From contig OY727100.1 in the NCBI GenBank assembly GCA_963402885.1, positions 11,997,395 to 12,061,394 on the forward strand: a stretch of DNA of 64,000 nucleotides, read 5' to 3'. Of this stretch, positions 45,298-57,911 are shown one piece after another (positions within the stretch are counted from its first letter, which is position 1; each line of letters begins with the position of its first letter). The notes under the pieces were generated by a model that saw only the letters and a program-made list of their open reading frames with translations, was not told the origin of the DNA and made no database searches. The stretch comes from Antedon bifida (Eukaryota > Echinodermata > Crinoidea > Comatulida > Antedonidae). The position numbers and the translations under genes were made by a program.

Positions 45298-45665
45298 TTG
45301 TAGAACAAAAGCAGTTTACTTGCAACACCAGACTTAACCACTGTGATTTAAATGAGACCCATTATTCCACATTTCCTCCTTGAAATACAATCTTCAATTG
45401 TTAACCTTCAAGTCTGTGGTAATGTGAGTAATAAAACCACATACCTGATATAATTCAGCATTTTTAATGACATTTTTACTATTGCAATAGACAGAACATT
45501 TGAGTTCAATTGGTTATCAAATTATGAAGAAATCCAAGCCTGAAGATTTTTGATTGATTTTTATTGTCAATTTATAACATTTATGTTGACTTACTTGCAT
45601 ATCTTAACCAGATTGTGCTTATGATAAAAAGAGAAACAACAGAGTTGTTCAGTTAGAAAACACCC

Positions 45666-45872
45666 CTACAAAGTAAATGGAACAGTTCGGATATAAATGG
45701 ATCTATTTCTAGAACTGTTCACCAATGGAATCAAGATGCCTACAGGCAAACTGTTACAATGAGAGAAAAAGTATGATATGCTTAATCTTTTGATACTTCT
45801 TGATGCTAGATCAAATACCGACCCTGCTTTCATCCTCCTATGACCGATATCGCACACGGATTTAAAAGCAAT
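45666..45872 (-). other. Open frame with G+C-rich start, minus strand
   Basis: The minus-strand frame contains KSVCDIGHRRMKAGSVFDLA then SRSIKRLSISYFFSHCNSLP and stops at 45666. The first third is richer in G+C; no ATG begins it and no clear acceptor precedes it. Confidence 0.18.
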
Positions 45873-47625
45873 TAATAACAAACAAATGTTGAAAACGTTG
45901 TTGAAACATAAGTATAAAGCAGATATTGATCACGCATTGTGATCCGAATATCTCGCTTAATAGTTTATCTGTCACAGACAAAGGTTGTACAAAAGTTCTG
46001 AGCTCTTGTTTCATTTACTAGGATACACCACTGGCAGTTAATCTCCCATTCTTTACAAAAGGTTTTCAACAAGGTGTAATTTACCAGTACTTTAGCATTA
46101 TAAAGATTAAAGAAACGAGCCGAGTAATCAATAGAATTAAAGAATATACTAACATGTTACTAAATAGAGCAGTACAGTCAATTAACTTCAGAAAAATGTA
46201 TAATGCTTTTAAAACAAAAAGGGTGTCTAACAAAATAATGAGAGGGAAGTCACTATTTGGAATTAGTTTCTCTTATGTTACTTAAACATAATCAGTTCAA
46301 CTATTCTTTGTGTGAAATCTTTTTGTCTTTAATGCATCGGTAATTGTGAGTTCATATGGTGTTTGTTCATTCTTCTTACTGTAATAACTGTTTCTTTATT
46401 TTCACAGATTCCTTTTAAACGCTTTAGACAAACTTTTGAACTTTACTAGCAGTGTTGAGCTGACTCAATCATGTGTTTGTTTTTAAAACCAATCCTATTT
46501 GCCCTTCACCAAAACAAGGCTCAGGAAGCTTTTATGGTAAATCTTGTGGTTTGAGTATAACAGACTAGTTATGTATATTATGACTACACATGCTACAACT
46601 AAATAGTTCATGTACTAATATCAGCTTAATTAGCATAAATACCGTACTGGTTTACTAGTTTAAAGACAACACAAGTGGATTTCCTTTATTTGGACTATTA
46701 ATGAAATTTAAATAAATATATAGTAATTAATAAATTACTACCAGAAAAGGATATTATAAAAATAATGCCAATTTTTTAAAATGATAAATGCATTCAATTC
46801 AATTCAAACAAAGAAACGAAGAAGACTCTGTGTTACTCCACTTTCAATTTTCCTCATAGATTGTTGTTGTTCTTGGCTTCAGTCTCAAAAAGTTCTATTT
46901 CTTCTTCAGTCTCCTTTACATGTAAAAAATAAACTGTGACTTAATATTGGTATTAGCTATTACTATAGTTATTTCTATAACAATAGTAGTAGTTTTCGTT
47001 ATAATTTGTTCTATAAAATCTGTAAAACGTATCCTTGGCTAAATGTGTTCGCCAATTTTACTATTCCTTCCAATAAAAAAATATTGTATATTCTGAGAAA
47101 GTAGAAGACAATTAACCTCATTAAAAAATGGAAAAATAGTACAATTTTTCTAATAAATTCTTTTCTAAGGAAATCTATAAGTACTGCAGTATCATTAGAT
47201 TACTGTATATCCAAAGTATATAAAAACAACATACTGTTATTAGTGCATTCAACTTATATATTCAAAATTAAATTGAATCAGATCAGTAAATTCACATAAT
47301 ATATGTACTTTTGATAGATTAATGTGGTATTTTGAGTTTTAACCCTAGCATCTGGGTTAATGAAGACAATACTCTTGTGATTTCATGATCAATCAATCTA
47401 GCCCATATGGCTTTAACAATAGAAAGAAAATATATATAAAATCACCCAAAACAAGTGATAACCCATAATAATCAGATACATATTTTTTCTTTTGTTCATT
47501 TACCGCTCATCAAAGGTAACAGACAGATGTTAAACTATGCATTGTTGTATTGTATCAATATTTTTATTAACCTACATATTTGCAAGATATACATTTTCAT
47601 AGATTAATATGTTCATGTTTTTAAA

Positions 47626-47697
47626 ATGTTTAGCGAGGAAGAGGATAAATTTGAACTGCAGTTAAATTTACAATCATTAGGAAGCACGATAGAATAA
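47626..47697 (+). CDS. Very short acidic ORF
   Basis: ATG at 47626 opens MFSEEEDKFELQLNLQSLGS, TIE and TAA. Listed because another ATG with a donor follows 95 bp later. No family recognised. Confidence 0.15.
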   Translation: MFSEEEDKFELQLNLQSLGSTIE

Positions 47698-47791
47698 CAG
47701 TGAAGAAAATTGGCACACAAAGACAAATATGAGACATTCTATAACAATTATTTGATGGGATATGAGCTAGGCCCCAAGGAGGAAATATAAG

Positions 47792-47838
47792 ATGAGTCTT
47801 GGACAAGACAGTGAGGCCACGTTTTCCCAGGGGCTACG
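47792..47838 (+). CDS. Candidate first exon ending at a donor
   Basis: ATG at 47792 opens MSLGQDSEATFSQGLR and meets CTACG|GTACGC. G+C-rich locally. No family recognised. Confidence 0.22.
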
Positions 47839-48615
47839 GTACGCATGACCACAAGAGAGATTTTGATATGTAATACTAGGGCTAGCCATGTCTACACTGC
47901 TTGAGTCTGTTGTTAGAAAAAATTGGCTAGAAGTAGGTGACAAGCTGAGAAATTAGTTTAAAAGTGTTTTAAATGTTATGCGAGCTGCTTTTTGCTGAAG
48001 GTAAATATTGCATTACACTCATAACTCGCTATGAAAACAGACAACTATACCTCCTTGCATCTTTTTCAGGCACGTTTTTCTTTCTATTTTGTGCTTTGTC
48101 CACATGTGGTTGTAGCAACAAACAAATTCCTAATTTTGCATATCAAAATATTGTTATCATTATATGAATTAAGAACATCGAAAAATAACAATGGCATAAT
48201 AGCTGCTTATATATTCATAAGATCAAGATTACATCATAAAATTTGGCTATTTCACATTTGTACGTGTTTAACAATACAATACAGTAATGATATCAAATAA
48301 AATAGAATTTTAAACAAATTTCAAAGCAACACAGTTGAAAATAACAATGGCATATGCATCTTAATTTATTCATAAGTTTTAAAGATTATATCATACATTT
48401 TGGCAATAATAAGCTGAATGTTTTATGAATGAAATACAGAATTTACAAACTCAAATGCAGATTGAAAAAGGTTGATAATCTTTGAAAAGAAAACTAGACT
48501 AATTAGAATCAGTAGATTTAAAAGTTTAGAAAATATGATATCTGAAACTACACAATATTAAACTAACACTTTAGTACTGTTTAACTGATCAATCATAATA
48601 ATGTCCAATTCTATT

Positions 48616-48728
48616 TCATAAACTATGCCTTTCTGTCCTCCGGCCAACGCAAACTCTGAACTCACCATCGTCACCCGTCCTTTGAATACTGTAAATATCT
48701 CCACTACGCAAACACACACTTGCACGAC
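48616..48728 (-). CDS. Candidate terminal coding exon, minus strand
   Basis: On the minus strand a TTTGTTAAG acceptor leads into two bases plus 36 codons: RASVCLRSGDIYSIQRTGDD, GEFRVCVGRRTERHSL, then TGA at 48616-48618. The G+C rise is sharp and codons are balanced. A donor-like ATG|GTGAGT lies inside (after TGDD), so an exon ending there is an alternative. Two cysteines and the GDDGEF turn suggest an extracellular module, but I do not recognise a family. Confidence 0.4.
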
Positions 48729-48739
48729 CTTAACAAACC

Positions 48740-50560
48740 TATGATGAAGTGTTTTATTTACATATTGTTGGCCTGAATGATGTATTGCTAAGGATTAAGT
48801 AAGAGAATACAGGTATTGTTTGCCCGAAATGCTTCAAGCTCCGAGATTACTACGGCTATGACCGTAGGGTAGTGTACATTGGTATTAAGATGGAATTAAA
48901 TGCATGTTTCCCCTCACAGCTACAAAAACCGATATCAAATTAAAAGCTCAAGTGAAATAAAAACTCCTGAAAAGGCCTAGAAAGAACTGTAACAAAGTTT
49001 TCGCCTTTCAGGCCTATTTACTATCAAAAAGACCGAATAAGTGTGATCACTGAAGCATGAAAACATGATAAAAACTCATTTGTCATTGCAAATCTCAAGA
49101 TATTATACAAAACAATTTAAATGATTTGTACTAAAGCAAAACCTAAAGTGCTAGCTAGGTTGGTTCATATGAAAACAAAAGAAACAACAGAGAAGAAAAT
49201 GAAAAACTCAGAACAAAACAAACAGGTGTTATTGGAGGTGTCATTATTGGAATAGGTATCGCATATAATTGTTTATGTCATGATGGTTAATATGAGCCCG
49301 TACTACCAGTTTGGTGATTTGACGACTGCCTTATTGCTAGGCCTAGTTGCAAAAGCAGTAGCTACCCTGGAATACAGGGAATATGGAACCAGAACATAGA
49401 TATGTGCTGTATTCTGTGAACTAATAACAACATTACAGTATCTACTACCACCGGTATAAAATATTGTACTTTTGAAAGTTTATGATGCAGAGTATTGGTA
49501 CAGTTATATGCCAGAGTTTTTGCAGCATGGTTCAGTTTTCCACAACAGTTGTCATAATCTGGGCTAGTTAGACATGTATATTTACCCAAATACAAAATAC
49601 CAATTACTCTGTTGATCTTTTGTTTGAAAATGGTAGGCCTCTTCAGAAAGTGTTTTTATACAAATGGGGTTCGTTTGAAAAACTTTCAAGCTTGTTATGT
49701 TCATAAATTAAAATCCTTAAGAAGCTCATAATGGAAGACATCACTGTAGAAAAATAATCATATAGTTTTTGTGGAAAAACCTTTTCAAGGAAACGTTACA
49801 TTTTATACATAATTACTTCACATGGAGTTTTTGCCAACTAAAAGGAAGAATTTTTATTTAGTTAAGAAAATGTCACTTCAATATCACAAGAAAACTAGGA
49901 CTTAATATTATATACAGTAAGTAACTAGAAAATATTTCTGAACCTGAATAGAAAATTCAATAGAATAGGGACACAAATAACAAATTGATAATCATCCTAC
50001 CGATGAAAGTCTATTTAGATGATAACAATCAACTAATTCCTTTGTAATTGCTTTATAAATGATCGTCAGTACGCTGAAAGTCAATGAACCTTATAAAAGT
50101 TCTAAAGAAGAATTCTGATAAGTAGCACTTAACAGTGTAAACTAACGTTTAAGTACCTAATTCAACTGATACCAATCAGTTTGTGATTGTACTACCAATA
50201 AAAATTGTAGTATACTGCAGAGTTTTGTTGAAAAAGTTACAAAAGCTTCTAAATGATTGTGCAGTAATATGTGGAAAATGTAGAAAACAAAATGAAAACG
50301 TTTGAGATTGAGGAAATAAGTATTTTACAAAGGATTTAATCTTATCTTAATATATCAGAAACCTATAATTTAAAAGCTGTTAAAATTCATTTTGTTTTTT
50401 AATCTATTGAAAAATAAATTTAGTTAAACGCTTTATCTTAAATTGCTTTATTTTATTAACGATTTTAATATATTGATCTTTTAAAAAATATATCAAATCT
50501 TGTGAATATTTTAAACATTTAAATAGCAATAAATGTCAGATAGATTTGTTTACATGTATA
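48740..50560. other. AT-rich non-coding stretch
   Basis: No supported gene. Short G+C rises near 48840-48880 and 49330-49390 have no dominant frame. Confidence 0.5.
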
Positions 50561-50604
50561 TTTAAAATTAACCTTATAATTCTAATGATTCTCTCTAATC
50601 CCAG

Positions 50605-51172
50605 TAAGTACATTGGTGACACGCTGGGGCAGGCAAGATGCTTTTTACTGTCATCAACATCAAACAGTCTACTAAATCAAACTACATTTCCAACTTCACA
50701 ACCAGCTGGCGACGATTTTCAATTCTCTTTTCATTTCATAGAGAACAAGCAATATGGTCTTCTATTAGATTATTACAATGTGTCCCAAAATAATTTTTTA
50801 AACAGACTTAGGTCAGCGGCAAACTGCATATTTATCAACCTAGATTTAAACAATTTTATTGCTGACCTTCGAAAGTACAAGGAACTTTGTTTAAATAAAG
50901 TGAAAATGTTGATTCGCATACAGTTATGGCCACTTGAAATAAATTATCTACAATCAATTTGTATTGGGAAATTTCCGCAACTTGTGCACGAATGTCTTCA
51001 ATATGTTGATATACAGTACCTTTCTATAAATACCTATGCCATCACAACCATGTCAGGGGCGGATCCTGCATGTGATAATGATAGTGAAAATGTTCATCAT
51101 ATGATCCTGTATGTAAATAGTTATTTGTTGTTGCATGGATTTCAAATTTTTTTGGCAGTCACTTCAATTTAA
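50605..51172 (+). CDS. Long coding exon, about 190 codons, product unknown
   Basis: This is the longest open frame outside the LINE, and its length is very unlikely by chance at this composition. The pyrimidine tract and acceptor (gattctctctaatcccag) at 50604 put the exon start one base before KYIGDTLGQARCFLLSS; the frame then runs to TAA at 51170-51172. The sequence has a Ser/Thr/Gln-rich early part, an aromatic DDFQFSFHFIENKQYGLLLD segment, a central helical Leu/Lys stretch, six spaced cysteines and a DPACDNDSENVHH motif near the end, followed by a hydrophobic tail. The frame is open to 50546 but without an ATG. A donor-like TAT|GTAAAT near 51114 could end the exon early. I do not recognise the family; secreted or membrane-associated protein is only a guess from the cysteines. 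Confidence 0.5.
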
Positions 51173-51179
51173 CAATATT

Positions 51180-52330
51180 GATAACACAAACAATTATTGT
51201 ACAAACATGTAATTATGAAAAGAAAACTATGCTATGCATGCAAATTTCTCTGTCATTCGTAAATACAGGTAATAAATATTTTATGTTTGTTTGTAGATGG
51301 CGCTATTCAATTAACCTAGCTTTGAATAAGAATAAATATGAAAAAGTAACAAAAAGAAAATTCAGCTGTATGAATATAAATTAGTTATTTCTGAAATAAT
51401 CCAATATAATTTGGATAAATACTGTTTGTACTGCTAATCACCATCAGCGACCATAATTAAGTGGGGAAAGTCCAACACCAAGCCTAAGCATCGTCAGTGG
51501 CATACAGGAGTACAGCTAACAGAATCATGGCAATATAAAGTTGCTGTATTTTGGTAGATATGACTGACTGCTTGTCAATCATAAATTGTAACCTAGCAAA
51601 CCATTTTTGATTGATGGTTCTTAAAAGCTATCTATGTCATATGAATATGATAGTTACCAATAATGAATAAACCAAGTATGTTCAAATAAATATACAATAT
51701 ATATAATGTATAAACATTGGAATGGATTCGCAATGGTATATTATTCTAATCAGTTTACATCTGTCATTTCAAGTAGAAAAATCTTTATAATTTTTTTTTA
51801 TAAAGATTTACTTTTATATGTTTATAAATTTTAAATAGAAAAATCATTATAATTTACTTATATATGTTTACATATTTTACTAAGTTTAGGATCTTTTTAA
51901 AGAATGGAACCTACCACCAATTCCCTATACCATAGAGATCTCAATACTTATACTTAAATGTGACTTTTGTGCATTATTATACTGCTTTATAATTACTGTA
52001 GTGTTATTCTAAACATTGAAACAAATAATCAAAATCTTACCTGAAAATAGACAAGATAAGTGAAGTCATCACATAAAAAAGGAAAGAAAAAAAAACACAT
52101 TAATATATTAGCAAAAAAAAGGTTACATTTAAAAGTTTAAATGAAATATGTAAACAAAATAATTTGTTTCCACACTGTTATGGAACGAGTTTATAATTGA
52201 GATAGTGTTCAATCAAATAAATTTACACCCTGAATATCTCCCGATCTTCAAAATGCTTTTGGAACTGCATGGTATATTGTGAAAAGTCGGGAGGTACAAA
52301 AATATGTGTCAGCATGCACACTTTACAAAT
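51180..52330. other. AT-rich non-coding stretch
   Basis: No supported gene. At 51780-51870 a short AT-rich segment (taaagatttacttttatatg-like) is locally duplicated. Confidence 0.5.
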
Positions 52331-52379
52331 TCGTAAACAATTCATGAACCAATATGCGTAACTTGTGTAAGCCATTGCC

Positions 52380-52565
52380 ATGGCAGTTTATTTGAGAAAT
52401 GCAAAAAATACTAGTTTGCAAGCATTGACTGCTTCTCACATCAAACCAGTGATCAATGCAAATATTGTAGTGACCTCTAAATGTTGCACAAATTTAGAAG
52501 ACATAATGCATGGAATATATGGAAGAAAGTGGCAGGAGGTACAATACGTGCAAAAGTTGTCTTAG
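52380..52565 (+). CDS. Candidate ORF with strong start context, 61 codons
   Basis: The ATG sits in an excellent context (gccATTGCCATGGC). The frame reads MAVYLRNAKNTSLQALTASH, IKPVINANIVVTSKCCTNLE, DIMHGIYGRKWQE and on to TAG at 52563-52565. A donor-like CAGGAG|GTACAA at 52538 would make it a first exon ending RKWQE. Hydrophilic, no signal peptide. No family recognised; length alone is within chance. Confidence 0.3.
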   Translation: MAVYLRNAKNTSLQALTASHIKPVINANIVVTSKCCTNLEDIMHGIYGRKWQEVQYVQKLS

Positions 52566-52739
52566 TGTTTTATTTTGTAAATGTCTATTCACAATATAGG
52601 TGTGGTAATGCATATACACGCCATCAAATAGAATTCAGTGCAAACCAAATGCGTACAAGTGCCAACAGGGCAATACAAATGCACACATATCTTGTGAATT
52701 ATTCTATCCAAATCCCAAATGATTAGTCTCTCATTCAAT

Positions 52740-54340
52740 GCCACTTGACTTTGAATAAAAGACATTAAAGTACAAAGAAAAATATCAGAAATTGGATATC
52801 TTCAAATGAGCATCCCAAACGTACAAAAAGACGGAAGATAAAAAGCCACTTTGAAATCATTTAAAAATAGATTGAAATATATTTGAAATGAAATATATTA
52901 AACTGCACTTAAAAAATACTAATGCGAATGATCAAAATCTGCACGCACAGTCTTCACTGTATACGCCTTTACGAGTGCTTATACAAGTTCAATGAAGCGT
53001 ACAATAAAAACTTCTAAAGCAAATAGAGTATGTGTCTATTATTACTGTCTATTATTATTATTCAATACAAAGAGGCTATTGTTACAATTTTACTTACAAT
53101 AGACTAATGAAAGCATTGTATTTATCTCATTTTATTCTCTTATTTCAGTCACTAAAAGCAAACTTTATATAAACTATACATAAAAGATTATACAATAGAA
53201 TTTAAGTTGTCTGTGATTTCTTTGTCCCAATACTATTAAAGTTAAATGATATAAGTATGGAACTAAGAAGTAAGTAAAGTTCATAAACCTGTATTTAATT
53301 TTTTATATTAAAACCACTTATCTAAATTTTATTTCAAACTTTAATTGTATCAGAATATAGCATATTTTCTCGAAATGCTATTTTTGTCTCCATTTTGAGG
53401 GAATGCAAACTGTAAAGCAGGCCTATAAAGTTCAAGCATACAGTATTTGTTAATACTTTATGTTATGAACTACTTTGAATTATATATCAAAATATAGCAT
53501 TGTAATGTTTTTTTTTTGGCTTTTGGAGATCCTCCGGCCATTGCGGGGAGGCGAAAAGTAATCATTTATATTAACCTTTATTGTTTTATTTTTTTTAATT
53601 TAAAAATGGAGAAATAAATGAAATGAACAATGAAATCAGTGAAAAATATATTCAGAGTTTTAAGAACTTTTTGCATGAAGGTCAATGCACATTTGATAAT
53701 TTCCACTCCGACCTTTAATATTTCAAATTATTCATGGATCATGTTTATCACAACAAAACCAATACCTTTTATTAGGGTCAGGAAGAGACAATATTGGCTG
53801 TCTAGTTCTTAACATATAATGTGCATTTGTTTTTATGATGTTTACCCAACTTTTTTTCCATGGGAAAACACTTCCTTCCTTATTGTTTAAGTAAACAAAT
53901 CAAGAATCATGTTGTAAGAAAAAAAACCAATAAAAACTACTTTATTGGGCCGGCAACTACAGTATTCGCTTTGATGTTTGAAAAGTAATAGATTTTACAT
54001 TGTTGGTGTGTATAAAAGTGTTATAGTCTTTTATTCCACTTTTGTCAAAGGTCTAAGCACTTCTTTATTGTATTAAACATTTAAACCATTCAAAGCATAC
54101 AGAATGCAAAATTAATAACAAAACATTTTTTGAGAGTAGTTTTTTCATTTTGGAGTTAAATAAATAATGAAGTATCTGATAAAGCTTTGAATAATTAATG
54201 TTCCCTCTATCTTCATATACAGATATGAAGATTACCTAACATATGACATTTTCTCAGTAATATAAAACATATTTTATTGTAGTTTTTTATGATATATTTC
54301 ATAATAAGATAATACATAAATATCTTAAATTTTGCAGTAC
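52740..54340. other. AT-rich non-coding stretch
   Basis: No supported gene. A 30-bp G+C island (GGAGATCCTCCGGCCATTGC, then GGGGAGGCG) follows a T run at 53525-53560 and may be the end of a dispersed element. Confidence 0.5.
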
Positions 54341-54355
54341 ACCACATATATTAGT

Positions 54356-54508
54356 TCTGAAAAGAACTGTTGAGTTTCTCAACATTTCGATCAATATGCT
54401 TTGATCGTCCTCAGGAGTGAGAATTGGAGTTAAATAAATTTCTCACTCCTGAGGACGATCAAAGCATATTGATCGAAAACATTGAGAAACTCAACAGTTC
54501 TTTTCAGA
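54356..54508. mobile_element. Long inverted repeat with hammerhead-like core (Penelope-like candidate)
   Basis: Arms of about 68 bp (54356-54423 and 54440-54508) are reverse complements apart from a 2-3-base difference, separated by 16 bp. Read 5'-3' the right arm has TTTCTCA, then CTC, CTGAGGA, a 6-7-bp stem (CGATCAA/TTGATCG, loop AGCATA), GAAAA and TGAGAAA. TTTCTCA pairs with TGAGAAA and CTGAGGA/GAAA match the CUGANGA/GAAA hammerhead ribozyme core, with one extra C before stem II. Hammerhead motifs are known from Penelope-like retroelements; assignment here is inference. Confidence 0.6.
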
Positions 54509-54509
54509 T

Positions 54510-55200
54510 ATACGTTGTGTACCGCAGACTTTATATCAACATTTGATTTCACCATGCAAACCTTCAAACAATATATTATCTTGAATTTATAATTTTTTAA
54601 CAAAATCTTTAATTTTCTACAAACAAATTATTTTTCTGTTATTTAGATCATCACTTTTTATTCACTTATTAAAAGTACAATCTGTTCTGCTTTTCTTTCT
54701 TCTGTTTGTTTCAGTTTCTATATAACTTAGGTGGAAAAGCTGCTGATGGTGTGTTTTCTTAACTTTCATAAACATATTATAATATAAAAAAAAATATTTA
54801 GAACAGATATTTAAAAAAAATGCAAATGCAATATGTAAATGAGATATTGTCATTAAATAGGAAAAAAGAAAAAAATGATGAATAAATGAATGAATAATAA
54901 ATAAATAAAACAAATATGATGAAACATTTTGGACAGTATAGAGTATTTTTTTTGTATATTATTTACTAATAAATGATATCATAAGTGGTGAATTTGTTTG
55001 TGCATTGCATTTGTTCCAACATTGGTACTCAAGTAGTAGAATAAAAAGAGAAATAATAAGTTACGTCGAAAAGATGTAAACAATTAATAATGGGATGTAA
55101 ATGATCAGTAATCACTTAGTAATGTTGATTACTTAATATAGAAATCAGTCAAATATCTTGATGTCTCATTCAATATATTTTCACTAGGTGTCATCATTCG
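54510..55200. other. AT-rich non-coding stretch
   Basis: Low-complexity (AAT)n/(AATA)n sequence around 54840-54915. The minus-strand frame 54662-54913 is a product of that low complexity. Confidence 0.6.
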
Positions 55201-55214
55201 AACAGACTACAAAG

Positions 55215-55397
55215 TCAGTAGGTAGGCAAGCCAATGTAAGAGAGGCTCTCAGGTTCTTTAGGTAAACTTGTCACAAACAATCTATCTAATTGCTTCAGAG
55301 CCGTAAGTGAAGAATTTAAACATAAACGGCATAGATATATCACCGCGCCATTGTGACGTCGGCATCGACATCTGAAATGAGCGCGCCAGTCGGTCAT
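55215..55397 (-). CDS. G+C-rich candidate first exon, minus strand
   Basis: A minus-strand ATG (rc of 55395-55397) opens MTDWRAHFRCRCRRHNGAVI, YLCRLCLNSSLTALKQLDRL and ends PESLSYIGLPTY with TGA. The first third is the most G+C-rich piece in the neighbourhood. A second reading starts at an ATG just after CATTTCAG and gives MSMPTSQWRGDISMPFMFKF then FTYGSEAIR; it also looks protein-like. The patch carries a CRE-like TGACGTCG (55354-55361) and AATGGCGCGG, so it may instead be promoter DNA. Frame undecided; no family recognised. Confidence 0.3.
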   Translation of the reverse strand: MTDWRAHFRCRCRRHNGAVIYLCRLCLNSSLTALKQLDRLFVTSLPKEPESLSYIGLPTY

Positions 55398-56259
55398 TTT
55401 AATTTGTTTTTGTCATACCCGCGGAATCGAAGTGTGTTTTCCAAGTCGTTGATGGCAGAATATGAGTAGGAGAAAGCCTAACATATGAGACAGTCTGTTA
55501 ACCTTCTGTGCGCTAATGGCCGTAGTTCATGTGATTTAGCTCTTTGTTAATTGCGTTTTATTGAGGTGGCTGTGGTGCAACTTTTTCCATCGCTTATAGA
55601 ATGACAAGTATTTCTTTTCCTTTAAACAGGTATTTGGTTAAGAGCATTCACTAAGTGCATTGTACAACTGAAACTAAACTTACGTTTAAATATTTCTTTG
55701 GGGGATTTCTTTCCAGGGCTTAGTATAATCAATGGTCTTATTAATATTTATTTCATTCCTTGAAAAATAGCTTAAATGATTGAATGCAATGTTTATATGT
55801 GTTTTATATTTTACCTTATTCATATTATGAAACAGCTCCCCTTTTTTCTATTACATGTTTAATAAAATGATGCTGTCTGTTGGACAAAATGTCCAATTAT
55901 TTAAATTTTTGACTTTATTTTTAATGTGAGAAAATAGAATAGAATAAAATTAATAAATGTACTTGGAAAAAAAGTATGATCATACATACAAAGAGTTTAG
56001 TAATTATTTTATATATGCAATATAAACACAGTATACATTTATTTATATTATTTATGCTTCATAGGTTTAAACCTCTGTCAAAGACTTCTCAAATGTCTAC
56101 AATATACAAAAACAAGAATAACAGGAAAACAATTGTCGGTACTTTAAAGAGGTGCAAAATCTAACAACAAAGAATCTGTGTACAGTAGCAGTGTAGAGAT
56201 AAGCTGGTTACTTAATGACTGGCATACAACAGCACACACGACTATATTGTCAGTTAATT

Positions 56260-56450
56260 AAGCCACGGTAAATTAACCAAGACTCATAAAGCCTGTAAAC
56301 AAGAAGGACAAGAACAGTGCCAGAACCACTCTGCGATTAAACACCAATTTTCCGCAGATTTGCTCTCATTCGCGAACAATCAATAGTTGTAAGGCAGGCT
56401 TGGAAGCGGGGATTGTTTCTGGATCACAGTAACCTCTTAGTAGCTTGTTG
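56260..56450 (+). other. G+C-rich patch open in two plus-strand frames
   Basis: One frame reads THKACKQEGQEQCQNHSAIK then HQFSADLLSFANNQ; another reads KKDKNSARTTLRLNTNFPQI then CSHSRTINSCKAGLEAGIVS. Neither has an ATG. It may be an exon or a non-coding conserved element. Confidence 0.2.
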
Positions 56451-56963
56451 AATGATTTTGCTGTACAGAATCAAAAGGTTCATAATGATTGTGTGTCTCT
56501 TGTGATTTCCTGGCAACTAAAACTGTTTTCAATTTCAAAATGCAATAATTTGAAAAGTAAACTAATGGATATTATAAAGCAGTACATTTTTAGTAGTGAT
56601 TGAAAACATATAAGATATGAAGTTGCATTCGTCTATTCTTCTATATACTTAGATGTCATTTAAACTGTGTGATGAAGTCAATGATGGTGAAGCCAATAAT
56701 TATTAAAATGATGATAATGAAGTTCATTGAAGATGAACACAATTATAAATGTTTATTTGAGTATGGAAGGATGTATGTATACTATTCTATTCTAAAAAAC
56801 AGATATATTTGTTATTATTTACAATTACCCCACCTCCCTTAAAACTTTTTTTAAAAACTGTATTCTCTTTTTATCATCCACTTGTTTTGTTTGTTCTAAA
56901 GCTGGTGGCACAGAGATACTCTTTCTTCGGTCAATCAACTTAGAAATATTTTCTCTTAAGCTC

Positions 56964-57087
56964 TGTCTACACTATCAAACTAGTTAATATATAGTGTGCC
57001 CATATATGGACATGATGTCATACCACCACCATATTTGGGCATATCACTATCATATTTTGGCACATCACTAGTTTGATTGTGTAGACA
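56964..57087. mobile_element. Palindromic MITE, copy 1
   Basis: TIRs TGTCTACACTATCAAACTAG+T (56964-56984) and its reverse complement with one mismatch (57067-57087) bound a 124-bp element with ATATGG, CCACCACCATATTTGGGC and GGCACATCAC inside. No coding capacity. The left flank reads TTAAGCTC. Confidence 0.75.
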
Positions 57088-57911
57088 TATATAAATTATA
57101 ATAGCTTAATACTAGATATAATAGATGAAACAAGTTGACCTGACCTGGTGTTTCTATTGCCAAATCTAATCTTTTCCCACGGTATTTTACTAGTTTTTTC
57201 CTTGTAGCCCTCAATAAAATAAGAATTTGAGTTCACAAACGATATTAATCTAAATAATAATGTACTTATAATGGTTGTATATTATCTCACCACCATTATC
57301 AATTTCCTTTTATAAAGTAAATTAGTTATTAAAGATGACAATATTAGATATGTGTTTATAACATGCACGTGAAGAACTATTGTACTAAGGATGTGCATGT
57401 TACAATTACTGTGCGTTATTATAAACAAATTTGTTTCTCTTTATGTGTCAATTTCTATCTGATTAAGGCCAGCATTTAAGTGAGGCAATTAAATTGTTTA
57501 CACCTAGATTTTAATAAGCACATTTCCAAGCATAAATGTCGCCCTCAATCAGGCTTTTATAGCTCTTGTATATTAGTATAAGAAATATGTTTATGCTTGT
57601 AAAGAGACAAGGTGAAGAGGACATTGTCTTTCTGTTTATGCTGCGAAGAAAAAAAATGGTTGAATTGTGTGTGAATAAATTACAGTGGCACTGTACTCCA
57701 GGCTGCTGAAATGCATAAAATTGCTATAGTATATTTGTGCTGTTTTTCCCCCTTCTTCAGTTCAGGGCTATCATGAACTAGCAAAAAACATTTTGATATC
57801 AATAATAATAATATTTATTATAATATTTCATATATTGTAGGCTACACATAGAATACAATTGAACAGGGTTAGTTTATATTGGGTTGGGACGCATTAATTT
57901 GTCTAAAGCTC

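Larger units (their letters stand above)
45300..48600. other. AT-rich stretch with weak coding hints
   Basis: Besides 45666-45872 and 47626-47838, nothing recognised. Short frames at 47973-48300 overlap each other and look like chance. Confidence 0.45.

Noticed and set aside
56956-57090. TTAA target site (piggyBac-type) for the MITE
   Set aside because: TTAA precedes only the left end of copy 1; the right ends and copy 2 lack it.
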